From the NCBI RefSeq assembly GCF_031323975.1, contig NZ_JAVIWS010000001.1, forward strand, positions 4,278,001 to 4,342,000: 64,000 nucleotides of DNA, in the 5' to 3' direction. Below are positions 42,948 to 54,389 of this stretch, piece after piece. The position numbers and the translations under genes are program-made. The notes below the pieces were generated by a model. It was not told the DNA's origin, did no database searches, and was given only the letters and a program-made list of their open reading frames with translations. This stretch comes from Escherichia ruysiae. GTDB lineage: Bacteria > Pseudomonadota > Gammaproteobacteria > Enterobacterales > Enterobacteriaceae. The stretch's first letter is position 1. Every line of letters starts with the position of its first letter.

Positions 42948-43631
42948 ATGACGGCAATTGCCCCGGTTATTACCATTGATGGCCCAAGCGGTGCAGGGAA
43001 AGGCACCTTGTGTAAGGCTATGGCGGAAGCGTTGCAATGGCATCTGCTGGACTCGGGTGCAATTTATCGCGTACTGGCGCTGGCGGCATTACATCACCAT
43101 GTTGATGTGGCGTCAGAAGACGCTCTGGTGCCGCTGGCATCCCACCTGGATGTACGTTTTGTGTCAACCAATGGCAATCTGGAAGTGATCCTCGAAGGGG
43201 AAGATGTCAGCGGTGAAATTCGTACTCAGGAAGTGGCGAATGCCGCTTCACAAGTCGCCGCATTTCCTCGTGTTCGTGAAGCATTATTGCGTCGCCAACG
43301 TGCGTTTCGCGAATTGCCGGGCCTGATTGCCGATGGCCGCGACATGGGAACAGTGGTATTCCCTGATGCGCCAGTGAAAATATTCCTTGACGCCTCTTCG
43401 GAAGAACGTGCGCATCGCCGAATGCTACAGTTGCAGGAGAAGGGCTTTAGTGTTAACTTTGAACGCCTTTTGGCCGAGATCAAAGAACGCGATGACCGCG
43501 ATCGTAACCGAGCGGTAGCGCCACTGGTTCCGGCAGCCGATGCTTTAGTGTTGGATTCCACCACCTTAAGCATTGAGCAAGTAATTGAAAAAGCGTTACA
43601 CTACGCGCGCCAAAAATTGGCTCTCGCATAA
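42948..43631 (+). CDS. cmk: Cytidylate kinase Cmk
   Basis: Phosphorylates CMP and dCMP to the diphosphates with ATP, recycling CMP from RNA turnover and phospholipid synthesis. The 227-residue protein has the P-loop GPSGAGKGT near residue 12, a CMP-binding insert, and the family [10 protein letters not shown] segment. AAGGAGAT precedes the ATG. It lies 110 bases before rpsA, and they are known to be partly co-transcribed. Confidence 0.97.
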   Translation: MTAIAPVITIDGPSGAGKGTLCKAMAEALQWHLLDSGAIYRVLALAALHHHVDVASEDALVPLASHLDVRFVSTNGNLEVILEGEDVSGEIRTQEVANAASQVAAFPRVREALLRRQRAFRELPGLIADGRDMGTVVFPDAPVKIFLDASSEERAHRRMLQLQEKGFSVNFERLLAEIKERDDRDRNRAVAPLVPAADALVLDSTTLSIEQVIEKALHYARQKLALA

Positions 43632-43741
43632 GCGACCGAATTTGCAGTACCCCCGTTGCAATGGAATGACAGCGGGTATGTTAAACAACCCCATCCGGCA
43701 CGGAGCCAGGTGGACGTTAAATATAAACCTGAAGATTAAAC

Positions 43742-45415
43742 ATGACTGAATCTTTTGCTCAACTCTTTGAAGAGTCCTTAAAAGAAATCGAAACCCGCCC
43801 GGGTTCTATCGTTCGTGGCGTTGTTGTTGCTATCGACAAAGACGTAGTACTGGTTGACGCTGGTCTGAAATCTGAGTCTGCCATCCCGGCTGAGCAGTTC
43901 AAAAACGCCCAGGGCGAGCTGGAAATCCAGGTAGGTGACGAAGTTGACGTTGCTCTGGACGCAGTAGAAGACGGCTTCGGTGAAACTCTGCTGTCCCGTG
44001 AGAAAGCTAAACGTCACGAAGCCTGGATCACGCTGGAAAAAGCTTACGAAGATGCTGAAACTGTTACCGGTGTTATCAACGGCAAAGTTAAGGGCGGCTT
44101 CACTGTTGAGCTGAACGGTATTCGTGCGTTCCTGCCTGGTTCTCTGGTAGACGTTCGTCCGGTGCGTGACACTCTGCACCTGGAAGGCAAAGAGCTTGAA
44201 TTCAAAGTAATCAAGCTGGATCAGAAGCGCAACAACGTTGTTGTTTCTCGTCGTGCCGTTATCGAATCCGAAAACAGCGCAGAGCGCGATCAGCTGCTGG
44301 AAAACCTGCAGGAAGGCATGGAAGTTAAAGGTATCGTTAAGAACCTCACTGACTACGGTGCATTCGTTGATCTGGGCGGCGTTGACGGCCTGCTGCACAT
44401 CACTGACATGGCCTGGAAACGCGTTAAGCATCCGAGCGAAATCGTCAACGTGGGCGACGAAATCACTGTTAAAGTGCTGAAGTTCGACCGCGAACGTACC
44501 CGTGTATCCCTGGGCCTGAAACAGCTGGGCGAAGATCCGTGGGTAGCTATCGCTAAACGTTATCCGGAAGGTACTAAACTGACTGGTCGCGTGACCAACC
44601 TGACCGACTACGGCTGCTTCGTTGAAATCGAAGAAGGCGTTGAAGGCCTGGTACACGTTTCCGAAATGGATTGGACCAACAAAAACATCCACCCGTCCAA
44701 AGTTGTTAACGTTGGCGATGTAGTGGAAGTTATGGTTCTGGATATCGACGAAGAACGTCGTCGTATCTCCCTGGGTCTGAAACAGTGCAAAGCTAACCCG
44801 TGGCAGCAGTTCGCGGAAACCCACAACAAGGGCGACCGTGTTGAAGGTAAAATCAAGTCTATCACTGACTTCGGTATCTTCATCGGCCTGGACGGCGGCA
44901 TCGACGGCCTGGTTCACCTGTCTGACATCTCCTGGAACGTTGCAGGCGAAGAAGCAGTTCGTGAATACAAAAAAGGCGACGAAATCGCTGCAGTTGTTCT
45001 GCAAGTTGACGCAGAACGTGAACGTATCTCCCTGGGCGTTAAACAGCTCGCAGAAGATCCGTTCAACAACTGGGTTGCTCTGAACAAGAAAGGCGCTATC
45101 GTAACTGGTAAAGTAACTGCAGTTGACGCTAAAGGCGCAACCGTAGAACTGGCTGACGGCGTTGAAGGTTACCTGCGTGCTTCTGAAGCATCCCGTGACC
45201 GCGTTGAAGACGCTACCCTGGTTCTGAGCGTTGGCGACGAAGTTGAAGCTAAATTCACCGGCGTTGATCGTAAAAACCGCGCAATCAGCCTGTCTGTTCG
45301 TGCGAAAGACGAAGCTGACGAGAAAGATGCAATCGCAACTGTTAACAAACAGGAAGATGCAAACTTCTCCAACAACGCAATGGCTGAAGCTTTCAAAGCA
45401 GCTAAAGGCGAGTAA
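43742..45415 (+). CDS. rpsA: 30S ribosomal protein S1 RpsA
   Basis: RNA-binding ribosomal protein needed to recruit most mRNAs to the 30S subunit. The 557-residue protein consists of six S1 (OB-fold) domains. Repeated signatures such as [35 protein letters not shown] and [18 protein letters not shown] are visible. Codon bias is extreme. The 110-base leader lacks a strong Shine-Dalgarno, as expected for this autoregulated gene. Confidence 0.98.
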
Positions 45416-45461
45416 TTCTCTGACTCTTCGGGATTTTTATTCCGAAGTTTGTTGAGTTTAC

Positions 45462-45490
45462 TTGACAGATTGCAGGTTTCGTCCTGTAAT
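45462..45490 (+). promoter_or_regulatory. ihfB sigma-70 promoter
   Basis: A perfect -35 TTGACA (45462-45467), a 17-base spacer and TGTAAT (45485-45490, five of six) form a strong promoter about 85 bases before ihfB. Confidence 0.75.
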
Positions 45491-45497
45491 CAAGCAC

Positions 45498-45521
45498 TAA
45501 GGGCGGCTACGGCCGCCCTTA
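45498..45521 (+). terminator. rpsA 3' hairpin overlapping the ihfB transcript start
   Basis: A long stem TAAGGGCGG/CCGCCCTTA with a short loop lies between rpsA and ihfB. It has no long T-run. It may end rpsA transcripts, and it would also form the first bases of the ihfB mRNA. Confidence 0.55.
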
Positions 45522-45574
45522 ATCAATGCAGCAACAGCAGCCGCTTAATTTGCCTTTAAGGAACCGGAGGAATC

Positions 45575-45859
45575 ATGACCAAGTCAGAATTGATAGAAAG
45601 ACTTGCCAACCAGCAATCGCACATTCCCGCTAAGACGGTTGAAGATGCAGTAAAAGAGATGCTGGAGCATATGGCCTCGACTCTTGCGCAGGGCGAGCGT
45701 ATTGAAATCCGCGGTTTCGGCAGTTTCTCTTTGCACTACCGCGCACCACGTACCGGACGTAATCCGAAGACTGGCGATAAAGTAGAACTGGAAGGAAAAT
45801 ACGTTCCTCACTTTAAACCAGGAAAAGAACTGCGCGATCGCGCCAATATTTACGGTTAA
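45575..45859 (+). CDS. ihfB: Integration host factor beta subunit IhfB
   Basis: Pairs with IhfA to bind and sharply bend specific DNA in replication, recombination and transcription. The 94-residue protein has the HU/IHF fold with the DNA-inserting beta arm around [29 protein letters not shown] precedes the ATG. A clear terminator follows. Confidence 0.98.
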   Translation: MTKSELIERLANQQSHIPAKTVEDAVKEMLEHMASTLAQGERIEIRGFGSFSLHYRAPRTGRNPKTGDKVELEGKYVPHFKPGKELRDRANIYG

Positions 45860-45884
45860 GTTTTCACTCAAACTTGAACGCGAG

Positions 45885-45909
45885 AAAAGCACCTGTCGGG
45901 TGCTTTTTT
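45885..45909 (+). terminator. ihfB terminator
   Basis: A 9-bp stem AAAAGCACC/GGTGCTTTT with a 5-base loop runs into a T-run, 25 bases after the ihfB stop. Confidence 0.9.
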
Positions 45910-46065
45910 CATTTCTGTAATCTGGAACTGGAAGCTGCCTCGCAGAGTTTTGTGTAGTTTTCACCTTTCCGTTAAATTCTTCTGAACCCGTCTCGGGGAA
46001 CGCAAAACTCCCGCCAGACAACCGTTCAACAAAGTTGCACACTTTCCAAAAACAGGGAGGGGTGC

Positions 46066-48330
46066 ATGAAAATAACGACAGTCGGTGTATGCATTATTTG
46101 CGGAATTTTTCCGCTGCTGATTTTGCCGCAATTGCCTGGAACATTACCCCTTGCGTGTCTGACTGTCTTTGCCTGCGTACTGGCATTTATTCCTGTAAAA
46201 GCCGTTCGTTATTTCACGCTAACATTGCTGTTTTTCCTTTGGGGCGTATTGGCGGCAAAGCAAATTTTGTGGGCAGGAGAAACCTTAACTGGCGCGACGC
46301 AGGATGCAATTGTCGAAATTACTGCTACTGACGGCATGACCACTCATTACGCTCAAATTACCCATCTACAAGGTCGACGTCTTTTCCCTGCGCCAGGCAT
46401 CGTGCTGTATGGCGAGTATCTGCCACAAGCGGTTTGTGCCGGACAACAATGGTCAATGAAACTCAGAGTTCGTGCGGTTCACGGTCAGCTTAATGATGGC
46501 GGCTTTGACAGCCAGCGTTATGCTATTGCCCAGCACCAGACTCTAACCGGGCGTTTTCTTCAGGCAAGAATCATTGAACCGGGGTGTAGTCTGCGGGCGC
46601 AATATCTGGCCTCTTTGCAAACGACCCTGCAACCTTATCTGTGGAAAGCGGTGATTCTTGGCTTAGGTATGGGTGAACGGTTATCTGTGCCTAAAGAAAT
46701 CAAAGATATTATGCGCAATACTGGTACAGCGCATTTAATGGCTATATCGGGATTGCACATCGCTTTTGCGGCGTTGCTGGCAGCCGGGCTCATTCGCGTT
46801 GGGCAAATTTTCCTCCCTGGTCATTGGATCCACTGGCAGATGCCATTAATTGGCGGAATTTGCTGTGCCGCTTTTTATGCCTGGTTGACTGGTATGCAAC
46901 CTCCGGCATTGCGTACCATCGTGGCGCTTGCAACGTGGGGAATGCTTAAGTTAAGTGGGCGACAATGGCGTGGCTGGGATGTCTGGTTATGCTGCCTTGC
47001 GGCAATATTGCTAATGGATCCTGTTGCCATCCTTTCACAAAGTTTGTGGCTCTCTGCTGCAGCGGTGGCGGCGCTGATTTTTTGGTATCAGTGGTTTCCC
47101 TGTCCGGTCTGGCCGCTGCCGCCAGTATTGCGCGCTATTGTTTCCTTCATCCATCTACAACTGGGAATAACGCTCCTGCTCATGCCAGTGCAAATAGTCA
47201 TATTTCATGGCATTAGCCTGACCTCGTTTATAGCAAATCTGTTCGCTATTCCCTTAGTGACATTTATCACGGTTCCGTTGATTCTCGCCGCGATGATAGT
47301 GCATTTAAGCGGACCATTAATCGTGGAACAAGGATTATGGTTTCTGGTCGACAGATCTTTGGCTTTACTTTTCTGGTTGTTAAAGAGCTTGCCGGAAGGA
47401 TGGGTCAACATTGCTGAACGTTGGCAATGGATATCATTTTTTCCCTGGTTATTACTGGTAGGATGGCGACTAAACGCATGGCGAACGTTGCCTGCGCTGT
47501 GCGTGGCTGGAGGCATAATGATGTGTTGTCCATTGTGGCAAAAACCACGGTCTGACGAGTGGCAGGTGTATATGCTTGATGTCGGGCAAGGGCTGGCAAT
47601 GGTAATTGCGCGAAACGGCAAAGCGATTCTCTATGATACGGGGCTCGCCTGGCCAGAAGGTGACAGCGGGCAACAACTGATTGTCCCTTGGCTACGCTGG
47701 CATAACCTTGAACCGGAAGGCGTCATTCTGAGTCATGAGCATCTGGATCATCGGGGAGGGCTGGACTCGATATTACGTGTCTGGCCGACGTTATGGGTCA
47801 GAAGTCCTTTAAACTGGGAACATCATCAGCCCTGTATGCGTGGTGAAGCGTGGCAGTGGCAAGGATTACGTTTTAGCGCACACTGGCCTTTACAAGGTAG
47901 CAACGATAAAGGAAATAACCATTCCTGTGTGGTTAAGATTGATGACGGAACGTATAGCATTCTTTTAACCGGTGATATTGAAGCATTCGCTGAACAAAAA
48001 ATGCTAAGTCGTTACTGGCAACACGTGCAGGCAACATTACTTCAGGTGCCCCATCATGGCAGTAATACCTCATCATCATTGCCATTAATTCAGCGTGTGA
48101 ATGGAAAAGTGGCACTGGCATCGGCATCGCGCTATAACGCATGGCGACTACCCTCCAGTAAAGTTAAAAGACGCTATCAACTTCAGGGATATCAATGGGT
48201 TGACACCCAGCATCAGGGGCAAATAACCGTCGATTTTTCAGCGCAAGGCTGGCAGGTACGCAGCCTAAGAGAGCAAATTTTACCTCGTTGGTATCATCAG
48301 TGGTTTGGCGTGCCAGTGGATAACGGGTAG
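46066..48330 (+). CDS. ycaI: ComEC/Rec2-family membrane protein YcaI
   Basis: Homologue of the ComEC DNA-uptake channel, with no settled role in E. coli. The 754-residue protein has N-terminal membrane segments and an OB-like part, and a central competence domain with ISGLHIAFAALLAAGL and many helices. A C-terminal metallo-beta-lactamase-like domain follows, with LDVGQGLAM, HEHLDHRGG and LLTGDIE. GGGAGGGG precedes the ATG. It lies upstream of msbA-lpxK on the same strand, so partial co-transcription is likely. Confidence 0.95.
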   Translation: MKITTVGVCIICGIFPLLILPQLPGTLPLACLTVFACVLAFIPVKAVRYFTLTLLFFLWGVLAAKQILWAGETLTGATQDAIVEITATDGMTTHYAQITHLQGRRLFPAPGIVLYGEYLPQAVCAGQQWSMKLRVRAVHGQLNDGGFDSQRYAIAQHQTLTGRFLQARIIEPGCSLRAQYLASLQTTLQPYLWKAVILGLGMGERLSVPKEIKDIMRNTGTAHLMAISGLHIAFAALLAAGLIRVGQIFLPGHWIHWQMPLIGGICCAAFYAWLTGMQPPALRTIVALATWGMLKLSGRQWRGWDVWLCCLAAILLMDPVAILSQSLWLSAAAVAALIFWYQWFPCPVWPLPPVLRAIVSFIHLQLGITLLLMPVQIVIFHGISLTSFIANLFAIPLVTFITVPLILAAMIVHLSGPLIVEQGLWFLVDRSLALLFWLLKSLPEGWVNIAERWQWISFFPWLLLVGWRLNAWRTLPALCVAGGIMMCCPLWQKPRSDEWQVYMLDVGQGLAMVIARNGKAILYDTGLAWPEGDSGQQLIVPWLRWHNLEPEGVILSHEHLDHRGGLDSILRVWPTLWVRSPLNWEHHQPCMRGEAWQWQGLRFSAHWPLQGSNDKGNNHSCVVKIDDGTYSILLTGDIEAFAEQKMLSRYWQHVQATLLQVPHHGSNTSSSLPLIQRVNGKVALASASRYNAWRLPSSKVKRRYQLQGYQWVDTQHQGQITVDFSAQGWQVRSLREQILPRWYHQWFGVPVDNG

Positions 48331-48366
48331 AATATGCGGCTATTTCAACAAATGCTGGTTTTTTGA

Positions 48367-50115
48367 ATGCATAACGACAAAGATCTCTCTACGTGGCAGA
48401 CATTCCGCCGACTGTGGCCAACCATTGCGCCTTTTAAAGCGGGTCTGATCGTGGCGGGCATAGCGTTAATTCTCAACGCAGCCAGCGATACCTTCATGTT
48501 ATCGCTCCTTAAGCCACTTCTCGATGATGGCTTTGGTAAAACCGATCGCTCCGTGCTGATGTGGATGCCGCTGGTGGTTATTGGGCTGATGATTTTACGT
48601 GGTATCACCAGTTATATTTCCAGTTACTGCATCTCCTGGGTATCAGGAAAAGTGGTAATGACTATGCGTCGCCGCCTGTTTGGTCACATGATGGGAATGC
48701 CGGTGTCATTTTTTGACAAACAGTCAACCGGGACTCTGCTTTCACGTATTACTTACGATTCTGAACAGGTTGCTTCGTCGTCTTCCGGCGCGCTGATTAC
48801 GGTGGTGCGTGAAGGTGCTTCCATTATCGGTCTGTTCGCCATGATGTTCTATTACAGCTGGCAGTTGTCGATCATTTTGATTGTGCTGGCGCCGATCGTC
48901 TCGATTGCGATTCGTATCGTATCGAAGCGTTTTCGCAGCATCAGTAAAAACATGCAGAACACCATGGGGCAGGTGACCACCAGTGCAGAACAGATGCTGA
49001 AAGGCCACAAAGAGGTGCTGATTTTTGGCGGCCAGGAAGTGGAAACGAAGCGTTTTGATAAGGTCAGCAACAAGATGCGTTTGCAGGGAATGAAGATGGT
49101 ATCAGCCTCTTCTATCTCTGACCCAATCATTCAGCTGATTGCCTCTTTGGCGCTGGCGTTTGTTCTGTATGCAGCGAGCTTCCCAAGTGTAATGGATAGC
49201 CTGACAGCAGGTACGATTACCGTTGTCTTCTCTTCGATGATTGCACTGATGCGTCCGCTGAAATCGCTGACCAACGTTAACGCCCAATTCCAGCGTGGTA
49301 TGGCGGCCTGTCAGACGCTGTTTACCATTCTGGATAGTGAACAGGAGAAAGACGAAGGTAAACGCGAGATTGAACGAGCAATCGGCGACGTCGAATTTCG
49401 CAATGTCACTTTTACCTATCCGGGGCGTGAAGTTCCCGCTCTGCGTAACATCAACCTAAAAATTCCGGCAGGGAAAACGGTCGCTCTGGTCGGACGTTCT
49501 GGTTCAGGTAAATCAACAATCGCCAGCTTGATCACGCGTTTCTACGATATTGATGAAGGCGAAATCCTGATGGATGGTCACGATCTGCGCGAGTATACCC
49601 TGGCGTCATTGCGTAACCAGGTTGCACTGGTATCGCAGAATGTCCATTTGTTTAACGATACGGTTGCCAACAACATTGCTTACGCACGTACAGACCAGTA
49701 CAGCCGTGAGCAAATTGAAGAAGCGGCGCGTATGGCTTATGCCATGGACTTTATCAATAAGATGGATAACGGTCTTGATACGGTGATTGGTGAAAACGGC
49801 GTGTTGCTCTCTGGCGGTCAGCGCCAGCGTATCGCTATCGCTCGAGCTTTGTTGCGTGACAGCCCGATTCTGATCCTTGATGAAGCCACCTCGGCGCTGG
49901 ATACAGAATCCGAACGTGCGATTCAGGCGGCGCTTGACGAGCTACAGAAAAACCGTACCTCACTGGTGATTGCTCACCGTTTGTCTACCATTGAAAAGGC
50001 AGACGAAATTGTGGTCGTTGAGGATGGTGTCATTGTGGAACGCGGCACGCATAACGATTTGCTTGAGCACCGTGGTGTCTACGCGCAACTTCACAAAATG
50101 CAATTTGGTCAATGA
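48367..50115 (+). CDS. msbA: Lipid A/phospholipid flippase MsbA
   Basis: Essential homodimeric ABC transporter flipping core-lipid A across the inner membrane. The 582-residue protein has six membrane segments to about residue 330. The ATPase domain has GRSGSGKST, the signature LSGGQRQR and Walker [12 protein letters not shown]. Its stop overlaps the lpxK start by 4 bases (ATGA), consistent with coupled translation. Confidence 0.98.
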   Translation: MHNDKDLSTWQTFRRLWPTIAPFKAGLIVAGIALILNAASDTFMLSLLKPLLDDGFGKTDRSVLMWMPLVVIGLMILRGITSYISSYCISWVSGKVVMTMRRRLFGHMMGMPVSFFDKQSTGTLLSRITYDSEQVASSSSGALITVVREGASIIGLFAMMFYYSWQLSIILIVLAPIVSIAIRIVSKRFRSISKNMQNTMGQVTTSAEQMLKGHKEVLIFGGQEVETKRFDKVSNKMRLQGMKMVSASSISDPIIQLIASLALAFVLYAASFPSVMDSLTAGTITVVFSSMIALMRPLKSLTNVNAQFQRGMAACQTLFTILDSEQEKDEGKREIERAIGDVEFRNVTFTYPGREVPALRNINLKIPAGKTVALVGRSGSGKSTIASLITRFYDIDEGEILMDGHDLREYTLASLRNQVALVSQNVHLFNDTVANNIAYARTDQYSREQIEEAARMAYAMDFINKMDNGLDTVIGENGVLLSGGQRQRIAIARALLRDSPILILDEATSALDTESERAIQAALDELQKNRTSLVIAHRLSTIEKADEIVVVEDGVIVERGTHNDLLEHRGVYAQLHKMQFGQ

Positions 50116-51098
50116 TCGAAAAAATCTGGTCTGGTGAATCTCCTTTGTGGCGGCTGTTGCTGCCACTCTCCTGGTTGTATGGTCTGGTGAGTGGCGCTAT
50201 CCGTCTTTGCTATAAACTAAAACTGAAGCGCGCATGGCGTGCCCCGGTGCCAGTTGTGGTGGTCGGTAATCTCACCGCAGGTGGCAACGGGAAAACCCCG
50301 GTCGTTGTCTGGCTGGTAGAACAACTGCAAAAACGTGGTATTCGTGTTGGTGTTGTATCCCGGGGCTATGGCGGTAAGGCCGAGTCGTATCCGATGTTAT
50401 TGTCGGCAGAGACCACCACAGCACAGGCGGGTGATGAACCGGTGCTGATTTATCAGCGTACTGGCGCGCCTGTTGCAGTTTCTCCCGTGCGTTCTGATGC
50501 GGTAAAAGCCATTCTGGCGCAACATCCTGATGTGCAGCTCATCGTAACCGACGACGGTTTACAGCATTATCGTCTGGCGCGTGATGTGGAAATCGTCGTT
50601 ATTGATGGTGTGCGTCGCTTTGGCAATGGCTGGTGGTTGCCGGCGGGGCCAATGCGTGAGCGAGCGGGGCGCTTAAAGTCGGTTGATGCGGTAATCGTCA
50701 ACGGCGGTGTCCCCCGCAGCGGTGAAATCCCCATGCATCTGCTGCCGGGTCAGGCGGTGAATTTACGTACCGGTACGCGTTGTGACGTTGCTCAGCTTGA
50801 ACATGTGGTGGCAATGGCGGGGATTGGTCATCCGCCGCGCTTTTTTGCCACGCTGAAGATGTGTGGTGTGCAACCGGAAAAATGTGTGCCGTTGTCCGAT
50901 CATCAGTCTTTGAATCATGCAGATGTCAGCGCATTGTTAAGTGCCGGGCAAACACTGGTTATGACTGAAAAAGATGCGGTGAAATGCCGGGGCTTTGCAG
51001 AAGAAAATTGGTGGTATTTGCCCGTTGACGCACAGTTTTCGGGCGCTGAGCCAGAGAAACTGCTCGCGCAACTTTCCTCGCTGGCTTCTGGCAACTAA
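50112..51098 (+). CDS. lpxK: Tetraacyldisaccharide 4'-kinase LpxK
   Basis: Phosphorylates the 4' position of the lipid A disaccharide at the inner membrane, giving lipid IVA. The 328-residue protein has an N-terminal membrane helix and the P-loop region [12 protein letters not shown] near residue 55. [10 protein letters not shown] catalytic segment follows. It overlaps msbA by 4 bases, so the two essential genes form an operon. Confidence 0.97.
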   Translation: MIEKIWSGESPLWRLLLPLSWLYGLVSGAIRLCYKLKLKRAWRAPVPVVVVGNLTAGGNGKTPVVVWLVEQLQKRGIRVGVVSRGYGGKAESYPMLLSAETTTAQAGDEPVLIYQRTGAPVAVSPVRSDAVKAILAQHPDVQLIVTDDGLQHYRLARDVEIVVIDGVRRFGNGWWLPAGPMRERAGRLKSVDAVIVNGGVPRSGEIPMHLLPGQAVNLRTGTRCDVAQLEHVVAMAGIGHPPRFFATLKMCGVQPEKCVPLSDHQSLNHADVSALLSAGQTLVMTEKDAVKCRGFAEENWWYLPVDAQFSGAEPEKLLAQLSSLASGN

Positions 51099-51133
51099 TT
51101 CGCAGCAGCAGCGTTCAATTGATGGAGCCATGA

Positions 51134-52366
51134 ATGACGCTGCCGTATATCTCTCTTGCTGATGCACGTAATCTTCATCTCGCTGCGCAAGGTCTGTTAA
51201 AAAAATCTCGTCGTCGCGCGTTGCCGCAAGATGTTCTGGCAGCTATCTCCCGCATGTCCTTGCTGCAAATCGACACTATCAATATCGTTGCTCGCAGCCC
51301 TTATTTGGTGCTTTTTAGTCGTCTGGGTAATTATCCTCCGCAGTGGCTGGACGAGTCGCTGGCGCATGGCGAATTAATGGAATACTGGGCGCATGAAGCC
51401 TGCTTTATGCCACGTAGTGATTTTCATCTCATTCGCCACCGGATGCTGGCGCCAGAAAAAATGGGCTGGAAATATCAAGACGCCTGGATGCGGGAACATG
51501 CAGAAGAAATTGAACAGTTACTTCAGTACATTCAGGATAACGGACCCGTACGTTCAGCCGATTTTGCTCATCCCCGCAAAGGGGCAAGCGGTTGGTGGGA
51601 GTGGAAGCCGCATAAACGCCATCTGGAAGGGCTGTTTACTGCTGGAAAGGTTATGGTGATTGAAAGGCGTAATTTCCAGCGCATTTATGATTTAACCCAT
51701 CGCGTCATGCCGCACTGGGATGATAAGTGTGACCTCGTTTCGCAAACAGAAGCAGAAATCACTATGCTGGATAACAGTGCGCGTAGCCTGGGAATATTCC
51801 GCGAACAGTGGCTGGCGGATTACTATCGCCTTAAACGCCCGGCGCTGGCTGCCTGGCGTGATGTGCGTGCTGAACAGCAGAAAATTATCCCCGTAAATGT
51901 GGAGAGGTTAGGACAACTCTGGCTGCATATTAATTTGTTGCCTCTTCTCGAAACAGCTCTCGCGGGGAAACTCACCGCGACGCATAGCACTGTACTGTCA
52001 CCCTTTGACCCTGTCGTCTGGGATCGCAAACGCGCAGAGCAGCTTTTTGATTTTAGCTACCGGCTGGAATGCTACACGCCGGCACCGAAACGCCAGTATG
52101 GCTATTTCGTTCTGCCGTTACTGCATCGTGGACAATTAGTTGGGCGAATGGATGCTAAAATGCATCGCCAGACGGGCGTCCTTGAAGTTATCGCCCTTTG
52201 GTTACAGGATGGCATCAAACTGACTGCTTCTCTTCAAAAAGGATTATGCCAGGCGATTACCGATTTTGCTGGCTGGCAGCAGGCAACGCGAGTGACATTA
52301 GGGCGCTGCCCACACGGTCTCTTTAGTGATTGCCGCACAGGCTGGGAAATAGCCCCCTGGGCATAA
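51134..52366 (+). CDS. ycaQ: Interstrand-crosslink DNA glycosylase YcaQ
   Basis: AlkZ-like HTH_42 family protein known to unhook DNA interstrand crosslinks and remove N7-alkylguanines. The 410-residue product contains the catalytic QxD motif in LLQIDTINIV near residue 42 and the winged-helix repeats of the family. It lies 35 bases after lpxK and before ycaR. The E. coli gene is non-essential. Confidence 0.94.
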   Translation: MTLPYISLADARNLHLAAQGLLKKSRRRALPQDVLAAISRMSLLQIDTINIVARSPYLVLFSRLGNYPPQWLDESLAHGELMEYWAHEACFMPRSDFHLIRHRMLAPEKMGWKYQDAWMREHAEEIEQLLQYIQDNGPVRSADFAHPRKGASGWWEWKPHKRHLEGLFTAGKVMVIERRNFQRIYDLTHRVMPHWDDKCDLVSQTEAEITMLDNSARSLGIFREQWLADYYRLKRPALAAWRDVRAEQQKIIPVNVERLGQLWLHINLLPLLETALAGKLTATHSTVLSPFDPVVWDRKRAEQLFDFSYRLECYTPAPKRQYGYFVLPLLHRGQLVGRMDAKMHRQTGVLEVIALWLQDGIKLTASLQKGLCQAITDFAGWQQATRVTLGRCPHGLFSDCRTGWEIAPWA

Positions 52367-52417
52367 ATGATTATGATAAGATTTATGCATTCATAACCCG
52401 ATCCATCTGGAGGAACT

Positions 52418-53343
<926 letters not shown>

Positions 53344-53352
53344 ACTGATTTC

Positions 53353-53386
53353 ACGACACTCCACCTGATTTTGGGGGGAGTGTCGT
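53353..53386 (+). terminator. kdsB 3' hairpin
   Basis: A 10-bp perfect stem ACGACACTCC/GGAGTGTCGT with a 14-base loop lies about 10 bases after kdsB. T follows only sparsely (TACCGTTACG), so efficiency is uncertain. Confidence 0.65.
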
Positions 53387-53495
53387 ACCGTTACGATTTT
53401 CCTCATTTTTCTTTTCAACAATTGATCTCATTCAGGTGACATCTTTTACATTGGCGCTCATTATGAAGGCAGTAGCTTTTATGAGGGTAATCTGA

Positions 53496-54389
53496 ATGGA
53501 ACAGCTGCGTGCCGAATTAAGCCATTTACTGGGCGAAAAACTCAGTCGTATTGAGTGCGTCAATGAAAAAGCGGATACGGCGTTGTGGGCTTTGTATGAC
53601 AGCCAGGGAAACCCAATGCCGTTAATGGCGAGAAGCTTTAGTACGCCAGGCCAGGCCCGCCAGTTGGCATGGAAGACCACCATGCTGGCGCGCAGCGGGA
53701 CTGTTCGTATGCCAACCATCTATGGAGTGATGACACATGAAGAACATCCTGGCCCCGATGTCCTGTTACTGGAGCGGATGCGTGGTGTTTCTGTAGAAGC
53801 TCCCGCGCGTACACCGGAACGCTGGGAGCATCTGAAAGAGCAAATTGTTGAAGCTCTGCTGGCCTGGCATCGACAGGACAGTCGAGGTTGCGTCGGCGCA
53901 GTCGACAACACTCAGGAAAATTTCTGGCCCTCCTGGTATCGGCAACATGTTGAAGTGCTATGGACCACGCTCAATCAGTTCCATAACACCGGACTAACGA
54001 TGCAGGATAAGCGTATCCTGTTCCGCACTCGCGAATGTCTTCCGGCCTTATTTGAAGGCTTTAACGACAATTGTGTGCTGATTCATGGCAATTTCTGTTT
54101 GCGCAGCATGTTGAAAGATTCTCGTAGCGATCAATTACTGGCGATGGTAGGGCCGGGCCTCATGCTTTGGGCGCCACGTGAGTATGAGCTGTTCCGGTTG
54201 ATGGATAACACTCTGGCAGAAGATTTACTCTGGAGTTACCTGCAACGCGCGCCAGTGGCGGAGTCTTTCATCTGGCGGCGTTGGCTGTATGTGTTATGGG
54301 ATGAAGTTGCGCAACTGGTCAATACCGGACGGTTTAGTCGGCGCAACTTCGATCTGGCATCAAAATCACTCCTTCCCTGGCTCGCCTGA
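53496..54389 (+). CDS. ycbJ: Aminoglycoside-phosphotransferase-like protein YcbJ
   Basis: Kinase-fold protein of unknown role. The 297-residue product resembles the APH/choline kinase family. The catalytic loop reads LIHGNFCLRS, with Asn where active family members normally have Asp, so activity is doubtful or different. The gene ends inside the convergent elyC, overlapping it by 24 bases. Confidence 0.92.
   Translation: MEQLRAELSHLLGEKLSRIECVNEKADTALWALYDSQGNPMPLMARSFSTPGQARQLAWKTTMLARSGTVRMPTIYGVMTHEEHPGPDVLLLERMRGVSVEAPARTPERWEHLKEQIVEALLAWHRQDSRGCVGAVDNTQENFWPSWYRQHVEVLWTTLNQFHNTGLTMQDKRILFRTRECLPALFEGFNDNCVLIHGNFCLRSMLKDSRSDQLLAMVGPGLMLWAPREYELFRLMDNTLAEDLLWSYLQRAPVAESFIWRRWLYVLWDEVAQLVNTGRFSRRNFDLASKSLLPWLA

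Noticed and set aside
43778..45004. A 408-codon open frame antisense to rpsA
   Set aside because: Same effect as at pflB: extreme codon bias of rpsA leaves an antisense frame open. Phe/Asn-rich low-complexity product.
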